Below are positions 49,948 through 59,043 of a DNA stretch of 64,000 nucleotides, in pieces. Location of the stretch: positions 4,330,501 to 4,394,500 of the forward strand of contig NC_020911.1 of the NCBI RefSeq assembly GCF_000155675.2, written 5' to 3'. Numbering within the stretch: position 1 is the stretch's first letter; each line of letters opens with the position of its first letter. This stretch comes from Octadecabacter antarcticus 307. GTDB lineage: Bacteria; Pseudomonadota; Alphaproteobacteria; Rhodobacterales; Rhodobacteraceae. The translations under genes and the position numbers were made by a program. The notes below the pieces were generated by a model. It saw only the letters and a program-made list of their open reading frames with translations, was not told the DNA's origin and did not search any database.

Positions 49948-50919
49948 TCAGCCTACAGTAACGGTGTTTGGGATGCCAAGGGCGGTGAAGCCGTTGAGTA
50001 TCGCGGCACGGATTTGGACTTCCGCAACTTGCCGGTCAAAGTCTCGTGCGGCCAGGCGCTGCCCGAGTAGTTTCAAACAATGCATCTTTGTCTCAACACG
50101 ACTCCTGCGGTGGTATCCGCTCAAGCGACGCCATTGAGCGCGGCCGAGATCCTTTGAGGACTGTACCGCTTCGTTTCGGGCTCTGGCCCCCAGCGTATCC
50201 GGCTTCCATAGCTTGGCATTCTTGCGTGGCGGGATGACAGCACGGGCATTGCGGGCCGCAATCGCATCATGGCATTTGCGGGTGTCATATGCCCCATCTG
50301 CTGTGACACTGCCAATCTTCTGATCTGGTGTGATCTGACCGAGAAGGTTGGGCAACATGGGTGGGTCTCCAATGCTGCTACTCGTCACTTCGACCGCGCG
50401 TATCTCCAACGTTTCTTCATCAATCCCTATATGTATCTTGCGCCACACCCGACGTTTCGGCCCGCCATGCTTGCGAGCGTTCCACTCACCTTCGCCCTCA
50501 ACTTTGATGCCGGTACTGTCGATAAGGAGGTTTAGCGGGCCCTTTGAGCCCTGATACGGGATGGTAACCGATAGCCTTTTCTGACGCCGACATAACGTGC
50601 TGAAGTCTGGGACCTCCCAGTCAAGGTCGATCAATTTCAACAGGCTTTCCACAAAGCCCGTCGCCTGCCTCAAAGGCATTCCGAACAGCACTTTCAACGT
50701 GAGACAGGCTTGGATCGCCGCATCGCTATAGCGTGGCTGGCGGCCCCGTTTGCCCCCCTCTCATGGTTTGCAAACAAACCACTGCCGGGCAACGGTAGGC
50801 GCAGCTTTCCAAGTGACCTCTGGGTTAAACCAAATGGTCAGTGACCCGCGTCGCTTCAGGGCCTTGTTATACTCAGGCCAGTTCCTCGTGCGGTAAATCG
50901 GGGCGATAGGTTTACTCAT
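49948..50919 (-). pseudogene. IS5-family transposase interrupted by a hairpin
   Basis: Starts at ATG 50919 (MSKPIAPIYRTRNWPEYNKAL), reads to WKAAPT, then the 39-bp hairpin adds an in-phase TGA, then GKRGRQPRYSDAAIQACLTLK and the whole catalytic part from about 50697 (LLIDSTGIKV, TADGAYDTRK, RSRVETKMHC). Apart from the hairpin the gene looks intact, which makes it the cleanest test case. Confidence 0.9.
50756..50794 (-). repeat. Dispersed hairpin element in IS5 transposase
   Basis: CGTTGCCCGGCA, stem TGGTTTG-TTTG-CAAACCA, GAGAGGG; 39 bp between the codons for APT and GKRG. It is the only lesion seen in this transposase. Confidence 0.92.
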
Positions 50920-50986
50920 GACGCCAGCTACCATGCTGGATTTACAACATGAATCCCTGATACGAGACTATTTGTGCAACAAAGCC

Positions 50987-51395
50987 CCCTTCTTGTCGAA
51001 ATGTGTGCAACGCAGCATTTGTCACAAACGCCCTAGCTCGTCACCGACACTTCCGTCCCACAGCTGACCTTCGAGGATGACGCAGCGAATGGCGGCAGTG
51101 AGCCCAGTGTGTGAATTCGAATTTCACGCTGCGTGCGCTCGCAGCGAGAAAATTGCTGCACCTGCTAAGATTCTAGTGTCGCACTGCGGCGTGAAAACCA
51201 GTCATTCATGCCCACCGCAGCGTGAGCGCAAGGCTGAAGGATCAAGTTGCGGACGAAGTTAGCTTTCGCTGCGTGTGCGCCAATGGCTGGTGTTGTTCAA
51301 CCGCTTAAAAAAGGCCATTATCTTTGGCACTGTCCAATGGGCTAAAATAGATAGGGGCAGACCCTTCGGTTGGATTTCACTGATTGGATACATCG
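50987..51395. repeat. Non-coding region with repeats shared with 52.1 and 52.95 kb
   Basis: Contains GTCGAAATGTGTGCAACGCA followed by GCATTTGTCACAAACG (compare 52966-53003) and GAGCCCAGTGTGTGAATTC (compare 52110-52130). No gene is seen. It precedes the acetyltransferase gene. Confidence 0.5.
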
Positions 51396-51893
51396 ATGAA
51401 GAACTTTACGTACAAGACAGTTACTTGTGACTATGCTTCAGACTGGAGAAATCTAAGGCTTGAAGGAGCACGGGATTTTCCATTGGGATTTTTAGTAACG
51501 CTGGACGAGATGGCTGCAGCGGACATAGCCCGTTGCAGTGATATCTTGAGAGGAGGCCACATCCGAGGTGTCTATGATGTTGAAAAGCTAGTTGGGTTTT
51601 GCGGATATCGCCCTCAACCGCTCGAACGGACCAAGCATCGAGGCGAGATTGGTCCGTTCTTTGTGACTCGAAGATACCACGGTAGTCCCGCAGCTACAGT
51701 GATGATGACTGGGGTGATCGGGGAAGCCAAAGAAAATGGTTTGGAACAACTCGAACTCTTCGTCGATACTGAAAACTCAAGAGCAATAGCATTTTACGAG
51801 CGATTTGGTTTTGAACGAATTGCGACCCATATAGATGGTGTGCGGATCGAAGGACGGTCCAGGGACGACTTTTTCTATACGCTTCGGATGTGA
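51396..51893 (+). CDS. GNAT-family N-acetyltransferase
   Basis: A 165-aa acetyl-CoA-dependent acetyltransferase. The acetyl-CoA loop lies around RRYHGSPAATVMMTGVI, and the C-terminal LELFVDTENSRAIAFYERFGFERI is typical of the fold. The substrate is unknown. ATG at 51396 is chosen over TTG at 51384, although no good ribosome binding site is seen. It is flanked by repeat-rich non-coding DNA, which suggests a cassette-like acquisition. Confidence 0.8.
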   Translation: MKNFTYKTVTCDYASDWRNLRLEGARDFPLGFLVTLDEMAAADIARCSDILRGGHIRGVYDVEKLVGFCGYRPQPLERTKHRGEIGPFFVTRRYHGSPAATVMMTGVIGEAKENGLEQLELFVDTENSRAIAFYERFGFERIATHIDGVRIEGRSRDDFFYTLRM

Positions 51894-52317
51894 CGTCGAA
51901 GTAGCATAGCCGTCATTCATAGATTTTGCAGCATCGGTGAGTCGGGCTCGAAGCCGCCTAATGCTAGTGCAGCACCGTGATCTGTTGAGTGCCCCTTGAA
52001 CCCGCCGTTCGTCAAAATTGGAAATCTGTTGCTTTCCAGCCTGTTGTCGGCTTTCGCTGGCATTGGCGTTTTGGGTGCAGTCGTTGCAATTTGTAGGCGT
52101 AACGTCGGCAAGGAGCCCAGTCTGTGAATTCAATTTTCTCGCTGCACGCGCTCGCAGCACAGAAAATGCCGCAACTACGAAAAAATGCTGCGTGAGCAAT
52201 AGCCGTGAGTGCATCAGGCCGGTTTGTCCGCAGCTTGACCCTTGGAGCTTATACGCTGAGTGTGGTGCGCAGGATTTCAGTCTGATATGGCTGCAAATTT
52301 GTTTAGAGAAGTGAACA
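51894..52317. repeat. Non-coding region with repeats
   Basis: Includes GGAGCCCAGTCTGTGAATTC and CGCTCGCAGC blocks shared with 51.1 kb. No credible gene is seen. It fills the gap between the acetyltransferase and the membrane protein. Confidence 0.45.
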
Positions 52318-52689
52318 ATGAATCAAATTGCATCCATCCTTTATTCTGTTTGTTCCCTGGGTATCATCTTGTTCCAGTTGTGCCTGATAGCAGGTGCGCC
52401 TTGGGGGAGACTGACACAAGGAGGTAAGGTTGATGGCTCTCTGCCGACGTCTGGTCGAATTGCTGCTGCCATCAATATTCTCCTTTTTGCAGCGATGAGC
52501 TTGGCAATCCTGTCGGCGGCAGGCTATTGGCCGAATTGGCCGATTTGGACAGGCTGGACGACACTGACTATTCAAGCCGTTTCAGCGATTCTCAATTGGA
52601 TCACACCATCTGTTCAAGAGAGAAAGCTTTGGGGGCCCATTACCTTAGTAATGCTATTATTTGTTTTGTTGGTTATGTTGTCCGTATAG
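52318..52689 (+). CDS. Small four-helix membrane protein of unknown function
   Basis: A 123-aa protein with about four hydrophobic segments (ILYSVCSLGIILFQLCL, INILLFAAMSLAILSAAGY, TLTIQAVSAIL, ITLVMLLFVLLVML). GAGAAG lies before the ATG. I do not recognise the family; it is probably in the inner membrane. It is flanked by repeat DNA. Confidence 0.6.
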   Translation: MNQIASILYSVCSLGIILFQLCLIAGAPWGRLTQGGKVDGSLPTSGRIAAAINILLFAAMSLAILSAAGYWPNWPIWTGWTTLTIQAVSAILNWITPSVQERKLWGPITLVMLLFVLLVMLSV

Positions 52690-53129
52690 ATTTGGCTGAA
52701 AGCAGATTTTGTTAAATTACCTCCGAACAGCGGCTTCGCCCGCGATGTTTGAGCTCGAATATGACGCGGCGAAAAGTCGGTTTGGAATCCGCCAAGACCA
52801 GTAGCGTTGAACGGCCGCTTTGACGACACAGGCTGCACTGCAGCTACAAACTGGCCGCATCTGCAAAGTAATGCTGCGTCAGCGAAGGCGAAAAATCCAA
52901 GGTCGGTTTTGTCCGCGTAGCAGACCTCGGTGCAACGCGCAGCGAAGGTCTGCTATCCGCCCTTGGTGTCGAAATGTGCGCACCGCAGCATTCGTCACAA
53001 ACGGCCCAAGCGCTAAACCGCTCCGCGATATGGGCGCTCGTGGCGGGTGTAAGCCATACGCAAAAAGCCTCACTTTTTCTGGAGGACTCGTCAAACGTTG
53101 AGGTGGCGTTGATGTGTTTTGGACGCACG
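52690..53129. repeat. Non-coding region with repeats
   Basis: Contains a second copy of the GTCGAAATGTGCGCACCGCA / GCATTCGTCACAAACG block and GCAGCGAAGG repeats. No gene seen. Confidence 0.45.
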
Positions 53130-53156
53130 AAAGCCCGACTGATTAGGTCGGGCTTT
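53130..53156 (+). terminator. Hairpin terminator-like structure
   Basis: AAAGCCCGAC pairs with GTCGGGCTTT around a 7-base loop; the flanking A and T runs would serve either direction. It is followed by GGTTGCGGGAGCACGCAACC, a small palindrome often seen next to terminators in this group. Confidence 0.7.
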
Positions 53157-53309
53157 AAGCGTTTGATATTGTTTATTATATTGGTTGCGGGAGCACGCAA
53201 CCGCCGCAACCTACCCACTTTATGCTGTATTGTTTGATTTTAGCACAAGCCCAACTAATACGGGGCTTCTGCCAGTGTGCTTTTGGCGCTTTTTGTGCGC
53301 CGCTTGTCA

Positions 53310-53612
53310 TGGCCAGCGGCTTGAAATGGACGCTTGGAATGCGCCGTCTATCACGCGCTGCCAAGGCCCGTCGCGCGTGTGTTCAAGACCCAGAACCGAG
53401 ATCACCATCTCGTGTCCAGCAGACTTGGCTTGTGCCTCCGTCAGACCAACGCTTACCACTTGCGGATCGGAGAAGATCCACAGCAGGCATGACGCTATGA
53501 CCATAGGATAACGTGTTTCCGTTCATTGCATTTTTGGCGACGAGCTTCGCACCGAATGCCGCCATATAGATAAGCTGACCCATCCCAGTCACATCGCCAG
53601 TCGCATACATGA
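53310..53612 (-). pseudogene. Mercuric reductase-type flavoprotein, C-terminal remnant
   Basis: Two frames give YATGDVTGMGQLIYMAAFGAK, then SDPQVVSVGLTEAQAKSAGHE and LGLEH. This matches the FAD-binding and dimerisation region of MerA-like pyridine nucleotide-disulfide oxidoreductases. The ends are lost and the frame is shifted near 53490. It may reflect an old mercury-resistance transposon; a different oxidoreductase of the same family is possible. Confidence 0.7.
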
Positions 53613-53661
53613 TCAGCTCTAAAGTGGACACGCTGGCCGGCTCAGGCAGAACCGGTCAGCG
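53611..53661. repeat. 51-bp repeat, copy 1
   Basis: GATCAGCTCT(A/G)AAGTGGACAC followed by GCTGGCCGGCTC and GGCAGAACCGGTCAGCG. The second copy is at 61110-61160 with two differences. Both are at the edge of a truncated gene, so it is probably the end of an unidentified mobile element. Confidence 0.75.
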
Positions 53662-53671
53662 ATTAACGCAA

Positions 53672-53876
53672 CCTATTCGACTGGCAGCCATTGAACTGCA
53701 CACCTCCAAAGCTTTTGGTGAGCCCAGCACCCGGCGTGTTCACCTTGCGTTCCCAACTTAAGAGTGTAACAAAGTGGAGATTTAATCATGACAAATACTG
53801 TTAAGGCCAAGGGGCATCTGAGGCCGAATGATTACTATGTCGTACCTGTGACGGCAATGCAGCTGAGCTACATGAC
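53672..53876. repeat. About 205-bp repeat, copy 1
   Basis: Similar over its length to 63725-63930, covering a leader and the first codons of the gene starting at 63842. Identity is moderate, so this is an older duplication. Confidence 0.7.
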
Positions 53877-53886
53877 ATCCTTTTGA
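53788..53886 (+). pseudogene. Truncated copy of the gene at 63842
   Basis: Encodes MTNTVKAKGHLRPNDYYVVP and AMQLSY before breaking off; the partner at 63842 reads MTNTVKTEEHLQSNDYYIVP. GTGGAG precedes the ATG in both. Function unknown. Confidence 0.7.
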
Positions 53887-54078
53887 CGACGTGTTGTTGA
53901 TCAAGCAGATGTTGATTGGTTGGCGCATGCTCGAAGCCCAAATCTATATCTGTCGTACCAGCGGGTTGACACAAATCGCGCGCCGAACAATGGCATATGT
54001 ACGATCTATCCGCAGGACCAAAATTTGTCGCTCAAAGTGCAGCTTCTCTTGGATCTACTGAACGAGGAATTAAGTTAA
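53887..54078 (+). pseudogene. LysR-type regulator C-terminal remnant
   Basis: About 60 codons ending in TAA: VDQADVDWLAHARSPNLYL and CTIYPQDQNLSLKVQLLLDL, which resembles the end of a LysR-family effector domain (xxVYPxxxxLSxKVRxFxDFL). The rest is missing at the junction with the previous fragment. Confidence 0.55.
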
Positions 54079-54118
54079 ACCTGCGTGGTCTATCCATGTC
54101 ATTGAAAAGGAATATCAT

Positions 54119-55024
54119 GTGATCGTCAGGGACCATCCGTCATCGTTTCGGCTATTTTTTGTCATGCAGGGATCTGTTGTGCCCAAAATTCTGGGCAAAA
54201 TCATCGGCATTGCGCTGTTATCAGTCGTTGTCCTGTTGGTTAATCACTACGTTGTCACGCTACCTAAAATTTCGATCGGGGCGATGGGAATATTTGGCGT
54301 CGCACTTTCGCTTTTCCTCGGGTTTCGGAACAACGCAGCATATGACCGATGGTGGGAAGCCCGCAAACTATGGGGGTCAATGATCGCCGATGTCCGTAAT
54401 CTGGGGCGACATATGTACGTCTTTGTCGGTAAGGGGGAGGAACGCGAAGTCATCCTGGCTTATGCGGTCGCCTTTGCACATTTGCACCGTGGTTTCTTGC
54501 GAGGGGTCGATGTGCAGCCTGAGGTTACCGGCTGGGTCGGCGAAGAAAGCGCCGCGTCGATGATCGGGAAACAGAACCCGGCAGATGCGGCATTGCGAGC
54601 GATAGCCCACAGGATTGGGGCGCTGATCAAAAAGGACGCGATCAGCGGATTTGGTCAGATGACCATTTCGCAAACGCTGTCTTCGCTGGCTTTCGCGCAA
54701 GCCGGATGTGAACGCATTTTGACGACACCCTTGCCGTTCGTGTATTCTCTACTGGTCCGCCGCACGACCTATCTCTATTGCTGGTTGCTACCCTTCGCGT
54801 TGATTGACTCCACAGGCTGGTTTGCCCCAATATTTGCGGCAGTCGTGGCCTATGTGTTCTTTGGCCTACAGGCCGTCACGAACGAGCTGGAACTGCCGTT
54901 TCGTAATGTTCAGAACGGACTACCCGTCGATTCGATGTGTCGCACGATTGAGATTTCGGTGGCCGAAGCGCTGGATCGCACCCCGCCAGACAGCTTGTCC
55001 CCGACAAATCATGTGTTGAGTTAA
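54119..55024 (+). CDS. Bestrophin-family membrane protein (YneE-like)
   Basis: A 301-aa inner-membrane protein. The block LGFRNNAAYDRWWEARKLWG (about residues 62-81) is the bestrophin signature, followed later by RRTTYLYCWLLPFALID and the ELELPF motif. Bacterial homologues form pentameric ion channels. The start is GTG at 54119 with AAGGA 7 bases upstream. It stands alone; the neighbouring operon is convergent. Confidence 0.88.
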   Translation: MIVRDHPSSFRLFFVMQGSVVPKILGKIIGIALLSVVVLLVNHYVVTLPKISIGAMGIFGVALSLFLGFRNNAAYDRWWEARKLWGSMIADVRNLGRHMYVFVGKGEEREVILAYAVAFAHLHRGFLRGVDVQPEVTGWVGEESAASMIGKQNPADAALRAIAHRIGALIKKDAISGFGQMTISQTLSSLAFAQAGCERILTTPLPFVYSLLVRRTTYLYCWLLPFALIDSTGWFAPIFAAVVAYVFFGLQAVTNELELPFRNVQNGLPVDSMCRTIEISVAEALDRTPPDSLSPTNHVLS

Positions 55025-55122
55025 GGTATTGGGCTTGGGCAAGGCAGCCGTTCAACGCGCCTATGTGGAACTGGCTGACATAGGTTAGCCAGCCACATTG
55101 GTTTTTTGTATAGGAGAAAGAG

Positions 55123-55518
55123 TTAGACGCCCGCCAGACGCACCAAGACGATTGCGGATGTGCCGATATGGACCAACGTCAGCACAACTGACGCACTATG
55201 CAGTACTTTAGACTGCCGCTTATGCCCTGCATCCGTTGCGGCATTGATCATTGGCATCAATATTTGGCGCGCAAAAACGGTGGATATGGCTATAAATAGC
55301 AACGCAGCACCTGACGTTAGATCGCCTGCAAACGCTGCCAATGCCGCTACAGTTGCTGTCACAAAGACAAAGGTGTAGAAATGAGGAAAGGCTTTTCGGA
55401 TCAGTGGACTGGCGGTCTCTGCGGGTAGTGCAGTAAACAGGAACGCAGCAAAACCGAATGCGTATAACGTCATGCCACCAAACAAAAGTGCGGTGATGAG
55501 AAGAGCGAAAATCGTCAT
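55123..55518 (-). CDS. Small membrane protein, DUF4149/TMEM205-like
   Basis: A 131-aa protein with four hydrophobic helices (FALLITALLFGGMTLYAFG, YTFVFVTATVAALAAFA, AALLFIAISTVFA, VLTLVHIGTSAIVLV) and the LxxxINxxxDA segment LMPMINAATDAGHK typical of DUF4149 proteins. It overlaps the methyltransferase gene upstream by ATGA, so the three genes 57045-55123 form an operon. Confidence 0.7.
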   Translation of the reverse strand: MTIFALLITALLFGGMTLYAFGFAAFLFTALPAETASPLIRKAFPHFYTFVFVTATVAALAAFAGDLTSGAALLFIAISTVFARQILMPMINAATDAGHKRQSKVLHSASVVLTLVHIGTSAIVLVRLAGV

Positions 55519-56234
55519 TTTGAGAACTCCGGTAGGCTGGCAAGGCCCATATAAATAATCGTTTTGAACGGCAACGGACCAAAAGTAAAATCACCACGAC
55601 GATTGATGCCGCGTGGTCCCAACCCAGTTTGTGGACCAGAAACAAAGCCTGCCTTTGCAAGCGCATCACGCAGTTCTCTGGGCTTAATGAACATCTTGGG
55701 ATCGTGCGTCCCCTGCGGCAAAAGACCAAGCACATCCTCGGCGACTGTGATGGTTGCCAACCGAGCGATGGGATTGCGGTTGATCGTATCGTACAAAAAT
55801 AGCCCACCGGGTTTGAGCACCCGCGCAACTTCAGCCAAAACTTTGGTCAGATCAACGACATGTTCCAAAACATCAACGCAAACGACTGCATCGAAATGAT
55901 CGTCCGGATAAGGCAGGTTCTCACCCACACCGATATCATATCGGATCACTTGATCCATCTGCTTTGCTCGTTTGGTCGCGACAGAAATGGCTTGCGCGGC
56001 GGGGTCAACCCCGGTGACATTTGCGCCTTTATCTGTCAGCGCCTCGGCCATGAACCCCCCGGCGCAGCCCAAATCAAGCACTGCTTTTGCCTCCCAATCG
56101 ATGTGACGGCTGAACCACGCAAGCCTTGCAGGCACGAGATTTTTCAACGTTCGGACCCAGCGGATATCGTCTGACCACCAATCAGCAGCAACGTCATCGT
56201 AGATATCAAGGTTATTGCGCTGCTTATTCGTCAT
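55515..56234 (-). CDS. SAM-dependent methyltransferase, UbiG-like
   Basis: A 239-aa class I methyltransferase. The SAM-binding motif I is VLDLGCAGGFMAEALTDKG (about 51-69), followed by VTGVDPAA and the post-motif FDAVVCVDVLEHV. It resembles UbiG, the O-methyltransferase of ubiquinone synthesis, but in this context (between a membrane methyltransferase-like protein and a DUF4149 protein) it may act on another lipid or small molecule. It overlaps the upstream gene by 11 bp. Confidence 0.8.
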   Translation of the reverse strand: MTNKQRNNLDIYDDVAADWWSDDIRWVRTLKNLVPARLAWFSRHIDWEAKAVLDLGCAGGFMAEALTDKGANVTGVDPAAQAISVATKRAKQMDQVIRYDIGVGENLPYPDDHFDAVVCVDVLEHVVDLTKVLAEVARVLKPGGLFLYDTINRNPIARLATITVAEDVLGLLPQGTHDPKMFIKPRELRDALAKAGFVSGPQTGLGPRGINRRGDFTFGPLPFKTIIYMGLASLPEFSK

Positions 56235-57045
56235 GATGCTTTACTCTGCGTAGGGTTGGGAATGCGTAAGGGACGCGGTGTTTGTAGGCCGCAAAACGAT
56301 CGCCATAGCGTCGCGCGAACCGGCGTTCTTTCAATGTCGGTGCGACAAGACAGTAAAGTGTCAATCCCAATGCCAAGCCCAGTTGGTCGGGGGTCCACAC
56401 CGGTACAGTCCATGTGGTCAACGCGAAGGCCACATAGATTGGCTGGCGGATTACGCGGAACAGACCACGGGTAGGCATATCGGGGAACACAGGCCGGATC
56501 TTTTGCATCAATGACATCCACCCTAACGCCCCCGATTGCACCTCGGCACCCGCATCGAAGCTGGCCCAGATCAGCAGGAGCCATGACAGAGTATAAATCG
56601 CACAGATCAGCACCAAACCGGTTCCCTCTGCGCGCCACCAAATGATCCCGCTTGGTGTCCAAAAAGCGAAAATCGCCAATAGTTGGATCGATGCAATGAT
56701 AGCGTAAGTCGTGGTCAACAGTGTTTTCCCGTGCCCCATCGGTGCCAGCTTTGCAAGAAACCTGCTGCCATGAGATGATAGCAGCAACGAATGAACGGCA
56801 GGAAACTGCACGATCAACGCAATATTGGCGAGGACTGACCATGGCGCGGGGACACGGCCAAAGCTCTCACTCATCCCAAAGAACATCGCAGACATCATGG
56901 CCAGCACGGCAAGGCCGAACACGATATGACACAGTAGACCGTAGGCAAGCGCCAAAGCGATACGCGCGGCCCCCGGCGGTGGGCGCAGTGTCCCAAGGGC
57001 AAGTGTCCAAAGGCGGTTGGGAGGCGATTCCGGAGTTACGTTCAT
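56224..57045 (-). CDS. Integral membrane methyltransferase-like protein (ICMT/NnrU/MddA type)
   Basis: A 273-aa protein with about six hydrophobic segments. The C-terminal half has the isoprenylcysteine methyltransferase-like signature: RGLFRVIRQPIYVAFALTTW and ERRFARRYGDRFAAYKHRVPY. Relatives include NnrU and MddA, which methylates methanethiol to dimethyl sulfide; which one applies here cannot be decided from sequence. ATG at 57045 is preferred to TTG at 57114. It is the first gene of the operon. Confidence 0.7.
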   Translation of the reverse strand: MNVTPESPPNRLWTLALGTLRPPPGAARIALALAYGLLCHIVFGLAVLAMMSAMFFGMSESFGRVPAPWSVLANIALIVQFPAVHSLLLSSHGSRFLAKLAPMGHGKTLLTTTYAIIASIQLLAIFAFWTPSGIIWWRAEGTGLVLICAIYTLSWLLLIWASFDAGAEVQSGALGWMSLMQKIRPVFPDMPTRGLFRVIRQPIYVAFALTTWTVPVWTPDQLGLALGLTLYCLVAPTLKERRFARRYGDRFAAYKHRVPYAFPTLRRVKHHDE

Positions 57046-57209
57046 GAAGTCAAAAGTAGCGTTGAAAGGACTGTCGTCCAGCGTTCTCGACGATACGTCG
57101 CTGTTAAGATCCAAATGGGTTTGGCCGTTTAGACACTTCAGAAACTGAAATCAGCTGCGCCAGAAAACCCGTTTTTAAAATAGTACCTCTTATCTGTTAG
57201 AAGAGTCGT

Positions 57210-57527
57210 CTAACGAGGTCGCTTGCCGCGCCAGATGAGTGACAGCTTGTTAAGATCGTGCAGATTAATCCGATTGACCACAATGTCTTCACACAACTGT
57301 ACAGCACGGGCAGCTTGATCGTGGGTGAGATGTTTGTAAGCGGGTCGCGCGAGATGTTGATACCAAACCCCGTCACAGACAGCATCAAGAACTATGCGCT
57401 GGAAACAGTGATCATTTCTTACGGGCCATCTGTTTGAGGGATCACGCGCCATTTGAGGCATCACCTCTTTAGTAAGGACCAGATAACGGCTGACGAGGTC
57501 TGCGGTGCAGTTTATAGAAGGATTCAT
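57210..57527 (-). CDS. Conserved hypothetical protein
   Basis: A 105-aa soluble protein with the block RWPVRNDHCFQRIVLDAVCDGVWYQHL and RPAYKHLTHDQAARAVQLCE, which I recall as a common small protein of Rhodobacteraceae without known function. No ribosome binding site is obvious. It lies between the methyltransferase operon and an IS3 remnant. Confidence 0.6.
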   Translation of the reverse strand: MNPSINCTADLVSRYLVLTKEVMPQMARDPSNRWPVRNDHCFQRIVLDAVCDGVWYQHLARPAYKHLTHDQAARAVQLCEDIVVNRINLHDLNKLSLIWRGKRPR

Positions 57528-57649
57528 TTTGTATCCATGCTCATCGGTAGAAGAGCTTCAATAGCGAAGCCTGCTTCTTACTTACTTAACAACATGTTTC
57601 TAAATTTACATTATACATGCTGACCTGCCCCCCGAGGCTCCCTCATTCA

Positions 57650-58571
57650 TAACGAGAGTTTGCGGGTTTGGATTTTGTAATCTGTGGTTTCGTTTTGGGC
57701 AAGCGCGTCGTGCGTGGAGGCCTCAAATTGCTCAAGCGTACGACGCGCTTCTGCAGGTGTTTGGTTTCCGAGTGATGAGTGCGGCCTGACGTTGTTGTAG
57801 TCGTAGCGCCAGCTTGCGACGGGCGTCATCTAACGTATCGAAGATCTCCTCATTCAACAGCTCGTCACGCAAACTGCCGTTGAAGGACTCGATGAAGCCG
57901 TTCTGCTGCGGTTTGCCAGGGTCGATGTAATGCCCATCTACGTTGTTGTCGCCGGCCCACTTCAAGATCACCCGGCTTGTGAACTCAGTTCCATTGTCTG
58001 AGACAATGCAGACAGGTTTTCCGTAGACGCGCACAAGCGCGTCAAGTTCCCGCGCAACACGAGCGCCCGAGATGCTGGTGTCGGCCATTAGGCAGAGGTT
58101 CTCACGGCAGCAATCGTCATTCACACCCAACATACGGAACTTGCGTCCCTCTCATGATTTGCAAGCAAACCACTGCCGGGCAATGGACGCGCCAAACGTA
58201 TCGGACACAAAATTCAGCGACCAACGCTCGCCAAGCTGCAAAGCCACTGGCATAGGTGTCCGTGATCCGCGTGCACGTTTATGGCCTCTTCGCCGCCTGA
58301 CGCCCAGCATTTCCTCAATATAGAGCCGATACAGCTTCTTGTGGTTCATGATCATTCCCTTGCGCTCCAACAGCACGCCGATCCGGCGATAACCGAACCG
58401 ACGCCGCTTGCTGGCAATTGTTTTCATCTCTTTGAACTTTGGGATTATCCGGCAGCTGATCGCGCCGGACGGTCTTGGGATCGACACCGACAAGCCTGCA
58501 CGCCCGGCGTTGCGAGATATCATGTTCCGGCATTGCCTTGCGTGCTGCAGCCCGTCGCACATTCGGTGCCG
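57650..58571 (-). pseudogene. IS3 OrfB, multiply frameshifted
   Basis: Pieces in order: ISQRRACRLVGVDPKTVRR, KRRRFGYRRIGVLLERKGM, GERWSLNFVSDTFGAS, hairpin, [62 protein letters not shown]. At least two frameshifts occur besides the hairpin. Confidence 0.88.
58147..58185 (-). repeat. Dispersed hairpin element in IS3 OrfB
   Basis: CATTGCCCGGCA, stem TGGTTTGC-TT-GCAAATCA (one G-U pair in RNA), GAGAGGG; 39 bp between GCGTC and ACGCAAG. In phase it adds TGA. Confidence 0.92.
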
Positions 58572-58835
58572 TCAGTTCTTTCCCAGCAAATCCTTCAACA
58601 CAACATTGTCCAACATCGTGTCAGCCAGCAGGCGCTTCAATCTGCCGTTCTCATCTTACAGCGATTTAAGGCGGTGGGTATCAGACACGCTCATGCCCCC
58701 ATATTTGGCTTTGAACTTGTAGAACGTCGCTGGGCTCAAACCATGCCTGCGGCACACCTCCGCTGTCGGCATCCCAGCTTCTTGTTCTTTGATCATCCCG
58801 ATAATCTGGGCTTCAGTAAAACGACTCTGTCGCAT
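58572..58835 (-). pseudogene. IS3 OrfA with a stop codon
   Basis: MRQSRFTEAQIIGMIKEQEAG to HRLKSL, then TAA in place of GAA, then DENGRLKRLLADTMLDNVV. It would be 87 aa. Confidence 0.85.
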
Positions 58836-59043
58836 TTATTTGCTCCTTAGAAAGTTGAGCAAACTCTAAATTAAAGTGAGGGAAGTTTCGGGGGGGCTGA
58901 ACCGCCACTGCGTTCTCGAGACCATCAGAACAGGCATTGTTTAGGACGTCTGCGCCATACTGTCGCCATACCACGATCTAGCGGTGAAGTTGTCATGATC
59001 GATCCTATTTGTTGGGCAAGACAGAATAATTTGGAGTCGCAAA

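Larger units (their letters stand above)
49894..50986 (-). mobile_element. IS5-family element (IS903-like)
   Basis: Ends GGCTTTGTTGCACAAAT at 49894 and its complement ending at 50986. It has one transposase gene on the minus strand, interrupted by a hairpin. It inserted into the IS481 element. Confidence 0.88.
57621..58903 (-). mobile_element. IS3-family element (IS407-like), degenerate
   Basis: Matching ends: CTGCCCCCCGAGGCTCCCTC at the left, and the complement CAGCCCCCCCGAAACTTCCC at the right. OrfA and OrfB are on the minus strand and contain a stop, several frameshifts and one hairpin. Confidence 0.85.

Noticed and set aside
53160-53230. tRNA-like sequence GGTTGCGGGAGCACGCAACC
   Set aside because: It forms only a small palindrome; no cloverleaf arms, T-loop or acceptor stem can be placed.
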